Part shown: one piece after another, positions 47,879-56,730 of the stretch | Numbering within the stretch: position 1 is the first letter of the stretch | Layout of the letters: each line of letters opens with the position of its first letter | Assembly (NCBI GenBank): GCA_963727465.1 | Contig: CAVSGL010000003.1 | Coordinates: 434,001-498,000 of the forward strand | Length of the DNA stretch: 64,000 nt | Direction: 5' to 3' | Source of the DNA: VRUE01 sp963727465 | GTDB taxonomy: Bacteria; Actinomycetota; Thermoleophilia; Solirubrobacterales; 70-9 | The notes under the pieces: model-generated | Told to the model about the DNA's origin: nothing | Seen by the model: only the letters and a program-made list of their open reading frames with translations | The model's database searches: none | Translations under genes and position numbers: made by a program

Positions 47879-49364
47879 CGACCTTTTTGCGGGTGTAGAA
47901 GGCGACGGCGTCGGTGCCGTTGGCGTGCAGGTCGCCGTCGATCGAGTCCTTCCAGCCGGAGAAGGGGAACCAGGCGACGGGGGCGGGGACGCCGACGTTG
48001 ACGCCGAGCATGCCGGCCTCCGCCTCGTGGCGATAGCGGCGGGCGGCGGCGCCGGATTGGGTGAAGATCGCGCCCGCGTTGCCGTAGCGGGAGCCGTTGA
48101 GGAAGTCGAGCGCGGCGTCGAGGTCGGCGACCTCGACCACGGTCAGCAGCGGCCCGAAGAGCTCCTCGCGGGCGAGCTCGCACTCCGGGTCCCCGACCGC
48201 GGCGATCGTCGGGCCGAGCAGGGTCCCGGCCGGACCGGCGTCGCCGCGGCCGTCGAGCAGCAGCTCGGCGCCGTCGCCATCCGCCCGCCCGATCGCCGCG
48301 GCCACCTTGTTTCGGGCCGTTGCCGAGACCATCGGGCAGACGTCGGTCCCCCTCTCTCCTCCTGCCCCCACCTGCAAATCCGCCGCCGCCGTGACCAGCG
48401 CGTCGCGGACCTCCGCCCGCCGCGCCTCGTCGCCGACCGTCACGCAGACCGATCCCGCCAGGCAGCGCTGCCCGGCGGCGCCGAAGGCCGAGCCCATGAT
48501 CGCCGGCATCGCCTGCCCGAGGTCGGCGTCGGGCATCACGACCAGCGAGTTCTTGGCGCCGCCCAGGGCCTGCACGCGCTTGCCGGTCGCCACCGCGCCT
48601 TCGGCGACGATCCGCGCCGTCGCCGCCCGGCCGACGAAGGAGACGGCGTCGATCCCGGGGTCGGCGAGGATCGCGCCGACCGCGTCGCGGCCGCCGTGGA
48701 CGAGGTTGACCACGCCGGCGGGGATCTCCTCGACCGAGTCGACGATCTCGACGATCAGCCCGGCCGGCCGCGGGTCCTGCTCGGAGGGCTTGAGCAGGAA
48801 CGAGTTGCCGCAGGCGATCGCGTAGGGGAGGAACCAGAGCGGGATCATCGCCGGGAAGTTGAACGGGGTGATCGCGGCGACGACGCCGACCGGCTGGCGC
48901 AGCATCTCGACGTCGACGCCGGCCGCCACCGCCTCGAGGATCTCGCCCTTGAGCAGGTGCGGGATCGCCGCCGCCGACTCGACCGACTCGATCCCCCGCC
49001 CGACCTCGCCGTCGGCGTCGTCAAGCGTTTTGCCCATGTCGGCGCTGACCAGCGCGACCAGCTCCTCGCGCCGCGCTTCCAGCCCCTCACGCAGCGCCAG
49101 CAGCGCCCGCGCCCGCCGCTGCGGTGGCGTCGCCCGCCACTCCGGCTGCGCCGCCCGCGCCGCTTCCACCGCCTCGCGCACCTGCCGCTCCCCGCACAGC
49201 GGCACCAGCGCCGCCACCTCGCCCGTCGCCGGATCGACGTCGTCAAGCGTCTCCACCGCATCCGCCGGCCGCCAGCCCCCCGCCACATAATTCGCCAACC
49301 GCACCGCCGGCCGATGGGCCGATTTCCCTCCCATGGGGCGTATTTCAGTCCCGTCGGCGGGCAT
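47862..49364 (-). CDS. mmsA: methylmalonate-semialdehyde dehydrogenase-type (CoA-acylating) aldehyde dehydrogenase
   Basis: 500 residues. ITPFNFPAMIPLWFLPYAIACGNSFLLKPSEQDP, GGAKNSLVVMPDAD, GSAFGAAGQRCLAGS with the catalytic Cys, and EELFGPLLTVVEV place it in the MMSDH branch, which releases acyl-CoA. Substrate could be malonate semialdehyde (giving acetyl-CoA) or methylmalonate semialdehyde. The start overlaps the permease stop (TAATG). The first 19 residues, PADGTEIRPMGGKSAHRP, are encoded by the palindromic repeat at 49309-49358 and are not part of the family's normal N-terminus. Confidence 0.9.
   Translation of the reverse strand: MPADGTEIRPMGGKSAHRPAVRLANYVAGGWRPADAVETLDDVDPATGEVAALVPLCGERQVREAVEAARAAQPEWRATPPQRRARALLALREGLEARREELVALVSADMGKTLDDADGEVGRGIESVESAAAIPHLLKGEILEAVAAGVDVEMLRQPVGVVAAITPFNFPAMIPLWFLPYAIACGNSFLLKPSEQDPRPAGLIVEIVDSVEEIPAGVVNLVHGGRDAVGAILADPGIDAVSFVGRAATARIVAEGAVATGKRVQALGGAKNSLVVMPDADLGQAMPAIMGSAFGAAGQRCLAGSVCVTVGDEARRAEVRDALVTAAADLQVGAGGERGTDVCPMVSATARNKVAAAIGRADGDGAELLLDGRGDAGPAGTLLGPTIAAVGDPECELAREELFGPLLTVVEVADLDAALDFLNGSRYGNAGAIFTQSGAAARRYRHEAEAGMLGVNVGVPAPVAWFPFSGWKDSIDGDLHANGTDAVAFYTRKKVVTTRW
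49309..49358 (-). repeat. 50-bp coding repeat, copy in dehydrogenase N-terminus
   Basis: Read on the minus strand it matches 57847-57896 at about 42 of 50 positions and in the same reading frame. It encodes PADGTEIRPMGGKSAHRP; the other copy encodes PADGPKIRPYGGKSARRP. The palindromic arms are degenerate in this copy. Confidence 0.85.
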
Positions 49365-50227
49365 TACGCGGCCTCCGCGGCGCCGGCGGGGATCGGCAGC
49401 GCCGCCTCCTGCTCGGGCCGCGCTTCGCTGAGCTTTTCGGCGCGGCGCTGCTGCCAGACGGTGAAGCCCATCGCCAGCACGGTGACGCCGAAGAGGATCA
49501 TCGCGATCACGTTGACCTCGACCGGGATGCCGCGCTGCGCCGCCCCGTATATGTAGAGCGGGAAGGTCACCGTCGTCCCCGAGTTGAAGTTGGAGATGAC
49601 GAAGTCGTCGATCGAGAGGGCGAAGGCGAGCAGCGCGCCGCCGAGGATGCCGGGCATGATCAGCGGCAGCGTCACCAGGCGGAAGGTCTCGAACGAGTTG
49701 GCGCCGAGGTCCCGCGCCGCCTCCTCGAGGTTGCGGTCGAAGCCGATCAGGCGCGAGCGCACGACGACGACGACGAAGCTGATGCAGAACATGACGTGGG
49801 CGATCAGCAGCGTCTGGAAGCCGAGCCCGGGCGCGCCGAGGATGATGAAGAAGGAGAGCAGCGAGGCGCCCATGACGATCTCCGGCGTCGCCATCGGCAC
49901 GACGATCAGCAGGTTCGCCGCGCGCCGGCCGTGGAACTGGTGGCGGACGAGGGCGAGCGCCATCAGCGTCCCGATCGCAGTCGAGATCAGCGTCGCCAGC
50001 AGCGCCAGTTTGAGGCTGGTGAGCAGGGCGCTGTTCAGTTCGGGGATGCCGAAGGCGTTGCCCCAGTGCGAGAGCGTGAAGCCGACCCAGGTGAAGTTGT
50101 ACTTGCCGGCCGGGTCGTTGAAGGAGAAGACGAGGATGACCGCGATCGGGATCAGCATGTAGACGACGACGAGCGCGGCGACGATGTTCACCGCGTGCTC
50201 GCGCAGCCAGCGCCAGGCGCCGCTCAT
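49364..50227 (-). CDS. potC: ABC transporter permease, PotC-like (polyamine)
   Basis: 287 residues with six hydrophobic helices. The EAA loop LEEAARDLGANSFETFRLVTLPLIMPGILGGALLAF contacts the ATPase. Matches the spermidine/putrescine PotC branch. Fourth gene of the leftward operon; its stop TAA overlaps the dehydrogenase ATG by one base. Confidence 0.93.
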   Translation of the reverse strand: MSGAWRWLREHAVNIVAALVVVYMLIPIAVILVFSFNDPAGKYNFTWVGFTLSHWGNAFGIPELNSALLTSLKLALLATLISTAIGTLMALALVRHQFHGRRAANLLIVVPMATPEIVMGASLLSFFIILGAPGLGFQTLLIAHVMFCISFVVVVVRSRLIGFDRNLEEAARDLGANSFETFRLVTLPLIMPGILGGALLAFALSIDDFVISNFNSGTTVTFPLYIYGAAQRGIPVEVNVIAMILFGVTVLAMGFTVWQQRRAEKLSEARPEQEAALPIPAGAAEAA

Positions 50228-50243
50228 CGTCCCGTCCTCCGGC

Positions 50244-51101
50244 TCACAGTTTGTCCTCGCCCATCAGCGCCTCGGAGCCGGCGAAGCGGATGTAGATCAG
50301 GACGACGGCCATGATGATCGCCATCAGCACGAAGGAGAGCGCCGCCGCAGCCGGGTAGTCGAGCTGGGTCTTGTAGAGCGACTGGATCACGTTGCCGATC
50401 ATCTGGTTGCCGGCGCTGCCGAGGAACTGGGCGTTGACGTAGTCGCCCGAGGCGGGGATGAAGGTGAGCAGCGTGCCGGCGACGATCCCCGGCGCCGAGA
50501 GCGGCAGCGTCACCCGCCAGAAGGCCGCCCGCGAGGAGGCGTAGAGGTCCTTCGCTGCCTCGATCAGCCGCTGGTCGATCTGCTCGAGGCTGGCGTAGAT
50601 CGGCAGGATCATGAAGGGCAGGAAGTTGTAGACGAGCCCGGCGATCACGGCGCTGCCCGTCGCCAGCACGTGGCCGTCGGCGGGCACCAGGCCGATGAAG
50701 CGCAGCGCGTTGACCGCCGGGCTCTGGTCGGAGAGGATCGTCTCCCAGGCGAGGGTGCGGATCAGGTAGGTGGTGAAGAACGGCGCGACGACGGCGAACA
50801 GCAGCGCGTTGCGCCAGCGCCCGGCGCGGAAGGCGATCGTGTAGGCGAGCGGGTAGGAGACGAGCAGGCAGATCAGCGTCGCCAGCCCCGAGTAGAGGAA
50901 CGAGCGCAGGAACTGCGTGTCATACAGCGAGAGCGCGTCGGAGTAGTTGCCCCAGTTCCAGCTGAAGCTGAGGCTGCCGACGATGCCCGACTCGAGCGAG
51001 AGGTACCCCATGTAGAAGAGGGGCACGACGAAGAAGAGCAGCAGCCAGATCGTCCCCGGCCCGAGCAGGAAGTAGGGGACGATCCGGCGGCGCTCTGCCA
51101 T
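50244..51101 (-). CDS. potB: ABC transporter permease, PotB-like (polyamine)
   Basis: 285 residues, six hydrophobic helices starting LLGPGTIWLLLFFVVPLFYMG. EAA loop LIEAAKDLYASSRAAFWRVTLPLSAPGIVAGTLLTF. Starts one base after the stop of the binding-protein gene. Confidence 0.93.
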   Translation of the reverse strand: MAERRRIVPYFLLGPGTIWLLLFFVVPLFYMGYLSLESGIVGSLSFSWNWGNYSDALSLYDTQFLRSFLYSGLATLICLLVSYPLAYTIAFRAGRWRNALLFAVVAPFFTTYLIRTLAWETILSDQSPAVNALRFIGLVPADGHVLATGSAVIAGLVYNFLPFMILPIYASLEQIDQRLIEAAKDLYASSRAAFWRVTLPLSAPGIVAGTLLTFIPASGDYVNAQFLGSAGNQMIGNVIQSLYKTQLDYPAAAALSFVLMAIIMAVVLIYIRFAGSEALMGEDKL

Positions 51102-51102
51102 C

Positions 51103-52272
51103 TCAGCCGTTCAGCACGGCGTTCCAGGCCCGCGTCACGGGCTGTTCCTCTTCCTCTGAGAGCTGCGCCTGGGTGAAGCACTTCGCGGTGAATTCGGCGC
51201 TGGGGAAGATCAGCTCGCTTTCCGCCAGTTCCGGTTCGGTCTTTTCGAAGATCTGCTTCACGCCTTCGACCGGCGTCACGTAGTTGACGTATTCGGCGAT
51301 CTTCGCCGCCGCCTGCGGCTGGTAGACGTAGTTCATCCAGGCCTCGGCGGCGGTCGGGTTGGGCGCCCCGACCGGGATCACCATGTTGTCCGACCACAGC
51401 GAGCAGCCCTCGGTCGGCATCCGCCATTCGATGTTCGGGTTGTCGGCCTGTAGCTGCACCGCGTCGCCGGACCAGCCGATCACCGCGACCGCGTCGCCGC
51501 TGGTCAGGTCACGCGCGTAGTCGTTGCCGGTGAAGCGGCGGATCTGCCCCGATTCGACCGCGCCCTTGATCTTTTCGATCGAGTTCATCCAGTCTTCTTC
51601 GGTCGCTTCTTCGGGGTTGACGCCTTCGCAGGTCATCACCAGCGGCACCGTTTCCCGCAGTTCGCTGAGGAAGTCGACCTTGCCCTTGTATTTCGGGTCG
51701 AACAGGTCGCAGACCGAGCGCACTTCCGGCGCCAGGTCGGTGCGCACGATCACGCCGCCCATGCCGCTCTGCCAGGGCACGCTGAAGTCGCGGTTGGGGT
51801 CGAAGCCGGGATTCTGGAGCGACGACACCAGGTTCTTCTCGACGTTGGGAATGCCTTCCTTGTCGAGGTTCTGCAGGTAGCCCAGGTCGTGCATCTTTTT
51901 CGCCATCCAGTCGGTGACGACGAAGACGCTGCGGCCGCCGGATTCGCCCTGTTCGAGCAGCGGCTGCATCTTGCCGAAGAATTCGGCGTTGTCGTTGACG
52001 TCTTCGATGTACTTGACGTCGATCCCGGTCGCCTTTTCGAATTCCTTGACGGTGCCTTCCTTGCCGGGGTCGATGTAGAGCGGCCAGTTGGAGATCGTCA
52101 GCTTGCCGGACGGTTCGCCTTCCAGTTCGACCGTCCCGCCGCTGCCCCCGCCGCCGCTGCCGCAGGCCGCCAGGCCGAGCGCCAGCGCCGCGACGCCCAC
52201 CGCCACCGCCAGCGCCCGGGCGCGTTTCTGACGCATAGCGTCAATAAGGCGCCCCGTCTTCCGTTCATCCAT
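51103..52272 (-). CDS. potD: spermidine/putrescine-type substrate-binding lipoprotein, PotD-like
   Basis: 389 residues from ATG 52272, which overlaps the ATPase stop by 8 bp. Signal peptide with lipobox LGLAACGSG. Periplasmic-binding type 2 fold: KLTISNWPLYIDPGKEGTVKEFEKATGIDVKYIEDVNDN, WQSGMGGVIVRTDLA and the hinge region AVIGWSGDAVQLQADNPNIEW resemble PotD/PotF. Ligand probably a polyamine; the aspartates that hold the amines cannot be assigned with certainty. Confidence 0.9.
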   Translation of the reverse strand: MDERKTGRLIDAMRQKRARALAVAVGVAALALGLAACGSGGGGSGGTVELEGEPSGKLTISNWPLYIDPGKEGTVKEFEKATGIDVKYIEDVNDNAEFFGKMQPLLEQGESGGRSVFVVTDWMAKKMHDLGYLQNLDKEGIPNVEKNLVSSLQNPGFDPNRDFSVPWQSGMGGVIVRTDLAPEVRSVCDLFDPKYKGKVDFLSELRETVPLVMTCEGVNPEEATEEDWMNSIEKIKGAVESGQIRRFTGNDYARDLTSGDAVAVIGWSGDAVQLQADNPNIEWRMPTEGCSLWSDNMVIPVGAPNPTAAEAWMNYVYQPQAAAKIAEYVNYVTPVEGVKQIFEKTEPELAESELIFPSAEFTAKCFTQAQLSEEEEQPVTRAWNAVLNG

Positions 52273-53416
52273 CCGACTCACCCTCTCGTTGTTTGACCTC
52301 GTCCTTTTCCAAGCTCTCGCGCACGACATGCATGTGCTCCGGGTCCCAGCTCAGCGCCACGCGGGCGCCGCCGCCGGGCAACCGCTGCCGCTGCTCGTCG
52401 TCGGCGTTGGGGACGAGCACGGTCATCCGCACGCCGCCGCCGAGGTCGACCGCGATCTGGGTCGCGGTGCCGAGGTAGAGCGAGCTCTCGACCGTGCCCT
52501 CGACCCGCGGCCTGCCGTTGTCGGCCGGCGCGCCCCCGCCGGCCCCGCCCAGGGTCTCGACCCGCAGCTTCTCCGGCCGCACGACGGCGTAGCAGCGCTC
52601 GCCGACCGGCACCGTGCCGACCGGGCAGCTGACCGCCGGCCCGTGCTCCAGCCTCACCTCGTCGTTGCCGGCCACGGTCGCCGGCATCAGGTTGGAGACG
52701 CCGATGAAGCCGGCGACGAAGGTCGTCGCCGGGCGCTCGTAGACGTCCTCGGGGACGCCGACCTGCTCGACCCGGCCGCGGTTCATCACCGCGATCCGGT
52801 CGCTCATCGTCAGCGCCTCCTCCTGGTCGTGGGTGACGTAGACGAAGGTGATCCCGACCTCGCGCTGGATCTTCTTCAGCTCGATCTGAAGGCCCTTGCG
52901 CAGCTTCAGGTCGAGCGCTCCGAGCGGCTCGTCGAGCAGCAGCACCTTCGGCAGGTTGACCAGCGCTCGGGCAAGCGCCACCCGCTGCTGCATGCCGCCG
53001 GAGAGCTGCGAGGGGCGCCGGTTGGCCTCGGCCGCGAGGCCGACCCGCTCGAGCTCGGCCTGCACCCGACCGGCGACCTCCCTCTTGGCGACGCGTTTGC
53101 GCTTGAGGCCGAAGGCGACGTTGTCGCGCACGCTGAGGTGGGGGAAGAGGGCGTAGCTCTGGAAGACGGTGTTGGTCGGCCGCCTGTGCGGCGGCAGCTC
53201 GGCGACGTCGGCGCCCTCGATCCGGATCGCGCCCTCGCTCGGGCGCTCGAAGCCGGCGATCATCCGCAGCGTCGTCGTCTTGCCGCAGCCGCTCGGGCCG
53301 AGCAGGGTGAAGAACTCGCCGGGCGCCAGATCGAGGCTGACGTCGTCGACGGCGGCAAGCGAGCCGAAGCGCTTGGTTACGCTTTCGAGCTGAACGCTGG
53401 GTGCTTCCGCTTCCAT
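52265..53416 (-). CDS. potA: polyamine ABC transporter ATP-binding protein, PotA-like
   Basis: 383 residues from ATG 53416 (upstream in-frame ATG at 53476 possible). Walker A LLGPSGCGKTTTLRMIAGF, Q-loop NTVFQSYALFPHLSV, signature LSGGMQQRVALARAL, Walker B VLLLDEPLGALD and switch VTHDQEEALTMSD. The C-terminal TOBE domain (about 270-370) contains YAVVRPEKLRV. First gene of the uptake operon, facing a divergent aminotransferase gene. Confidence 0.93.
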   Translation of the reverse strand: MEAEAPSVQLESVTKRFGSLAAVDDVSLDLAPGEFFTLLGPSGCGKTTTLRMIAGFERPSEGAIRIEGADVAELPPHRRPTNTVFQSYALFPHLSVRDNVAFGLKRKRVAKREVAGRVQAELERVGLAAEANRRPSQLSGGMQQRVALARALVNLPKVLLLDEPLGALDLKLRKGLQIELKKIQREVGITFVYVTHDQEEALTMSDRIAVMNRGRVEQVGVPEDVYERPATTFVAGFIGVSNLMPATVAGNDEVRLEHGPAVSCPVGTVPVGERCYAVVRPEKLRVETLGGAGGGAPADNGRPRVEGTVESSLYLGTATQIAVDLGGGVRMTVLVPNADDEQRQRLPGGGARVALSWDPEHMHVVRESLEKDEVKQREGESDG

Positions 53417-53522
53417 CCTCCTCCTCGCGCGCTTCCCTCGCCGCGGTGGAGTTTGCGTACGAGACGGTATGTCCATCCCGGAGGCAATACAAGGGGCGGG
53501 GTCACCAAAGCGAAGCCCTATC

Positions 53523-53541
53523 CTTGTACACGGCGTACAAG
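53523..53541. promoter_or_regulatory. inverted repeat in the divergent promoter region, candidate operator
   Basis: CTTGTAC and GTACAAG, 7-bp arms with a 5-bp spacer, roughly midway between the ABC operon and the aminotransferase gene. A PucR-type regulator gene is two genes away and is the natural candidate binder. Confidence 0.55.
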
Positions 53542-53634
53542 CTGATGCCAAGTCCTCGACTCAGTGACCATTGCATAGTGCGCATCCCAGGTCTAGCGTT
53601 GTCCAGAACGTCGTAAATTAGAGAAGGAGAGAGC

Positions 53635-55020
53635 ATGGCCATCGCGTCGCGACCGACCGGGGCAGTGGACACCGGGCTGCAGGAGCTCGCCATGCGGCAT
53701 CTCTGGATGCACTTCTCGCGCATGGGCTCCTACGGGCCCGGCCACGAGATCCCGATCATCGTCCGCGGCGAGGGCTGCTACGTCTACGACGAGCACGGCA
53801 ACCGCTACCTCGACGGCCTCTCGGCGCTGTTCTGTGTCAACGCCGGCCACGGCCGCGCCGAGCTGGGCGAGGCCGCGGCGCGGCAGGTCTCCGAGCTCGA
53901 CTTCTACACGCTCTGGAGCTACGCTCACCCGCGCGCGATCGAGCTCGCCGCGCGGATCGCCGGGCTCGCCCCGGGCGACCTCAACCGCGTCTTCTTCACC
54001 TCGGGCGGCTCGGAGGCGGTCGAGTCGGCGCTGAAGCTGGCGCGCAACTACCACCGCGCGCTCGGCAAAGGCCAGAAGCACAAGGTGATCGCGCGCGAGA
54101 TCGCCTACCACGGCACCTCGCTCGGCGCCCTCTCGGCGACCGGGATCACCGAGCTGCGCTCGCAGTTCGAGCCGCTCGTCCCCGGCGGCTGCCACGTGCC
54201 CAACACCAACGTCTACCGCTGGCCGGTCGACCGCCACCCGCTCTGGGCGGCGGACGCGATCGAGGAGCGGATCGAGTTCGAGGGGCCGGAGACCGTCGCC
54301 GCGGTGATCGTCGAGCCGGTGCAGAACGCCGGCGGCTGCTTCGTCCCGCCCGACGGCTACTTCCAGCGGGTGCGCGAGATCTGCGACCGCCACGACGTGC
54401 TGATGATCTCCGACGAGGTGATCTGCGCCTGGGGCCGCCTCGGCCACTACTTCGGCTGCGAACGCTTCGGCTACGTGCCCGACATCGTCACCGTCGCCAA
54501 GGCGCTGACCTCGGCCTACGCGCCGATGGGGGCGGTGATCGCCGACGACCGCGTCGCCGAGCCCTTCATGCGGGGCAACGCCTCGTTCTCGCACGGCTTC
54601 ACCTTCGCCGGCCACCCGGTCGCCTCGGCGGTGGCGATGGCCAACCTCGACGTCTACGAGCGCGAGGACCTCTGCGGGCACGTGCTCGCCAAGGAGGGCG
54701 AGTTCCGGCAGATGCTGGAGACGCTGCACGACCTGCCGATCGTCGGCGACGTGCGCGGCGCCGGTTTCTTCCAGGCGATCGAGCTGGTCAAGGACAAGGA
54801 GACAAAGGAGAGCTTCGACGAGGAGGAGGCGGAGGAGCTGCTGCGCGGCTACCTCTCCGGCGAGCTCTACAAGCGGGGGCTGATCTGCCGCGCCGACGAC
54901 CGCGGCGACCCGGTGATCCAGCTGGCGCCGCCGCTGATCGCCGACACGGAGCAGTTCGAGGAAATCCACGACGTATTGCGGGGGGTACTTACGGACGCGT
55001 GGGAGCGGGTCCGAAGATAG
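53635..55020 (+). CDS. class III aminotransferase, putrescine/beta-alanine:pyruvate-type
   Basis: 461 residues. VYDEHGNRYLDGLSALFCVNAGHG, FFTSGGSEAVESALKLARNYH (PLP phosphate), AYHGTSLGALSATG, LMISDEVICAWGRLGHYFGCE (Asp contacting PLP) and PDIVTVAKALTSAYAPMGAV with the Schiff-base lysine near 289. Omega-aminotransferases of this branch take an amino group from putrescine, GABA or beta-alanine and give it to pyruvate. Gene context favours a polyamine. Starts after AGAAGGAGAG. Confidence 0.92.
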   Translation: MAIASRPTGAVDTGLQELAMRHLWMHFSRMGSYGPGHEIPIIVRGEGCYVYDEHGNRYLDGLSALFCVNAGHGRAELGEAAARQVSELDFYTLWSYAHPRAIELAARIAGLAPGDLNRVFFTSGGSEAVESALKLARNYHRALGKGQKHKVIAREIAYHGTSLGALSATGITELRSQFEPLVPGGCHVPNTNVYRWPVDRHPLWAADAIEERIEFEGPETVAAVIVEPVQNAGGCFVPPDGYFQRVREICDRHDVLMISDEVICAWGRLGHYFGCERFGYVPDIVTVAKALTSAYAPMGAVIADDRVAEPFMRGNASFSHGFTFAGHPVASAVAMANLDVYEREDLCGHVLAKEGEFRQMLETLHDLPIVGDVRGAGFFQAIELVKDKETKESFDEEEAEELLRGYLSGELYKRGLICRADDRGDPVIQLAPPLIADTEQFEEIHDVLRGVLTDAWERVRR

Positions 55021-55028
55021 GAGCCCAG

Positions 55029-56591
55029 ATGCTGACCGTGCAAAGCCTGCTCGACGAGGTCGGCATCGACCTCGTCGCGGGCGAGGACGCCGCCGAAGCG
55101 CCGCTGCGCTGGATCCACATCTCCGAGCTCGAGGACCCGACGCCGTGGCTCTCCGGCGGCGAGCTGATGCTGACCACCGGCATCCCGCTCGACAGCGCCG
55201 CCAAGCAGCGCGCCTACATCCGCCAGCTCGCCGAGCACAACCTCGCCGGGCTCGGCTTCGGCACCGGCTTCAGCCACAAGAAGCTGCCGAAAGCGCTGGT
55301 CGAGGAGGCGCGCAAACGCGAGTTCCCGCTGTTCGAGGTGCCCTACTCGACCCCGTTCATCGCGATCACCGAGAAGGCCTTCGCCAAGCTCGTCAACGAG
55401 CAGTACGAGGTCCTGCAGCGCGGGATCGCGGTGCAGCGCCGGCTCGAGCGGCTGGTCCTGGAAGAGCGCGGCCTGGAGGAGATCGTGGCGACGATCGCCT
55501 CCGCCGTCGGCGGCACCGTGGCGATCCTCAACGGGCGCGGCGAGCGGATCGCCGGCCGCGGCTTCCGCCGCGAGCTGTCGGCCGAGGCGGTCAACGCGAT
55601 CCGCGACGAAGCGCTCGCCCACACCGCCGACGGCCACCCCTTCGTGCCGACTCACCCCTCGGTTGCCGGCCGGGCGCTGGCCCACCCGGTGATCTCACCG
55701 GGTGGTGGCCCGCCCCAGGCCTGGGTCGTGATGGTTCGCGACTCCGGCGGGCTCGGCGACTTCGAGCGGCTGATCCTGCAGCAGGCGGTCGCGGTGGTCG
55801 CGCTCGAGCTGATGCGCCGCCGCGTCGCCCGCGAGACCGAGCGCCGGCTGGCCGGCGACGTGCTCGCCGGCGCCCTCGGCGGCCGCCTCGACCCGAGCGA
55901 GCTGCGCCGCCGGCTCGAGCCCTTCGGCATCGGCGACGAGGCCGCCGTCCTGGTCTTCGACCTCGACGACCCGGCCGCCGCCGAGCCGGCGCTCGAGCGG
56001 GCGCTCGCCGCCGACGCCTGCCCGGCGGTCGTCGCGCCGCACTCAAGCGGCAGCCGCGAGCTGCTCTGCGCGGTCGTCGACGCCGCCGACCGCGACCCGG
56101 TCGACCTCGCCTCCGAAGCGCGCAAGGCGCTGATCAAGGAGCGCGGCGCGGTGCGCGCCGCGGCCAGCCGCCCGGCGCCGCCGGAGGAGCTGCGCCACTC
56201 CTTCCACGAGGCCCGCTGCGCGCTCGAGGCGACCGCCTTCAGCGACAACGGCAGCGCTCCCGAGGTCGCCTCCTGGCGCGACCTCGGCGCCTTCACGTTG
56301 CTGCTCTCGATCCAGGACGACGACGCGCTCGGCCTCTACTGCGACAGCGTGCTCGGCCCGATCGAAGCGGGCGACGAGGAGTACGGCGGCGAGCTGCTGC
56401 GCTCGCTCGAGGCCTTCATCGAGCAGAACGGGCAGTGGGAGCGCGCGGCGCGCCAGGTCTACTGCCACCGGCACACCCTGCGCTACCGCATGCGCAAGGT
56501 CGAAGAGCTGACCGGGCGCGACCTCTCCCGCGCCCACGACCGGATCGAGTTCTGGCTGGCGCTGCGCGCCCGCGAGCTGGTGGGCCAATGA
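55029..56591 (+). CDS. PucR/CdaR-family transcriptional regulator
   Basis: 520 residues from ATG 55029, 8 bases after the aminotransferase stop. N-terminal PucR domain (LTVQSLLDEVGIDLVAGE; PTPWLSGGELMLTTGIPL), a GGDEF-like CdaR middle, and a C-terminal HTH_30: QWERAARQVYCHRHTLRYRMRKVEELTGRDL. Most likely activates the surrounding catabolic operons in response to a substrate. A 24-bp palindrome (55682-55705) encodes HPVISPGGG in the middle domain. Confidence 0.9.
   Translation: MLTVQSLLDEVGIDLVAGEDAAEAPLRWIHISELEDPTPWLSGGELMLTTGIPLDSAAKQRAYIRQLAEHNLAGLGFGTGFSHKKLPKALVEEARKREFPLFEVPYSTPFIAITEKAFAKLVNEQYEVLQRGIAVQRRLERLVLEERGLEEIVATIASAVGGTVAILNGRGERIAGRGFRRELSAEAVNAIRDEALAHTADGHPFVPTHPSVAGRALAHPVISPGGGPPQAWVVMVRDSGGLGDFERLILQQAVAVVALELMRRRVARETERRLAGDVLAGALGGRLDPSELRRRLEPFGIGDEAAVLVFDLDDPAAAEPALERALAADACPAVVAPHSSGSRELLCAVVDAADRDPVDLASEARKALIKERGAVRAAASRPAPPEELRHSFHEARCALEATAFSDNGSAPEVASWRDLGAFTLLLSIQDDDALGLYCDSVLGPIEAGDEEYGGELLRSLEAFIEQNGQWERAARQVYCHRHTLRYRMRKVEELTGRDLSRAHDRIEFWLALRARELVGQ
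55682..55705. repeat. palindrome within the PucR-family coding sequence
   Basis: CCACCCGGTG and CACCGGGTGG, 10-bp arms and ATCT loop, encoding AHPVISPGGG in frame. It may be another coding palindrome or a by-product of codon bias. Confidence 0.45.
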
Positions 56592-56595
56592 CCCC

Positions 56596-56640
56596 GCGGT
56601 CGAGGTTTTCAACGGTATGCGGGGATAACCTCGACCGCGC
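56596..56640. repeat. palindromic repeat copy 3
   Basis: CGCGGTCGAGGTT and AACCTCGACCGCG, 13-bp perfect arms around a loop with GGTATGCGGGG. Begins 4 bases after the PucR gene stop, so it can serve as its terminator. Confidence 0.8.
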
Positions 56641-56670
56641 CTGGGGGCGAGGCGATGAGAAACGCCCGCG

Positions 56671-56707
56671 GTCGAGGTTATGTGCGGTATGCGGAGATAA
56701 CCTCGAC
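56671..56707. repeat. palindromic repeat copy 4
   Basis: GTCGAGGTTAT and ATAACCTCGAC, 11-bp arms around GTGCGGTATGCGGAG. In tandem with the previous copy, about 30 bp apart, just upstream of the alanine dehydrogenase ribosome-binding site. Confidence 0.8.
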
Positions 56708-56730
56708 AACGCCGGGGGGGAGGCGGGACG

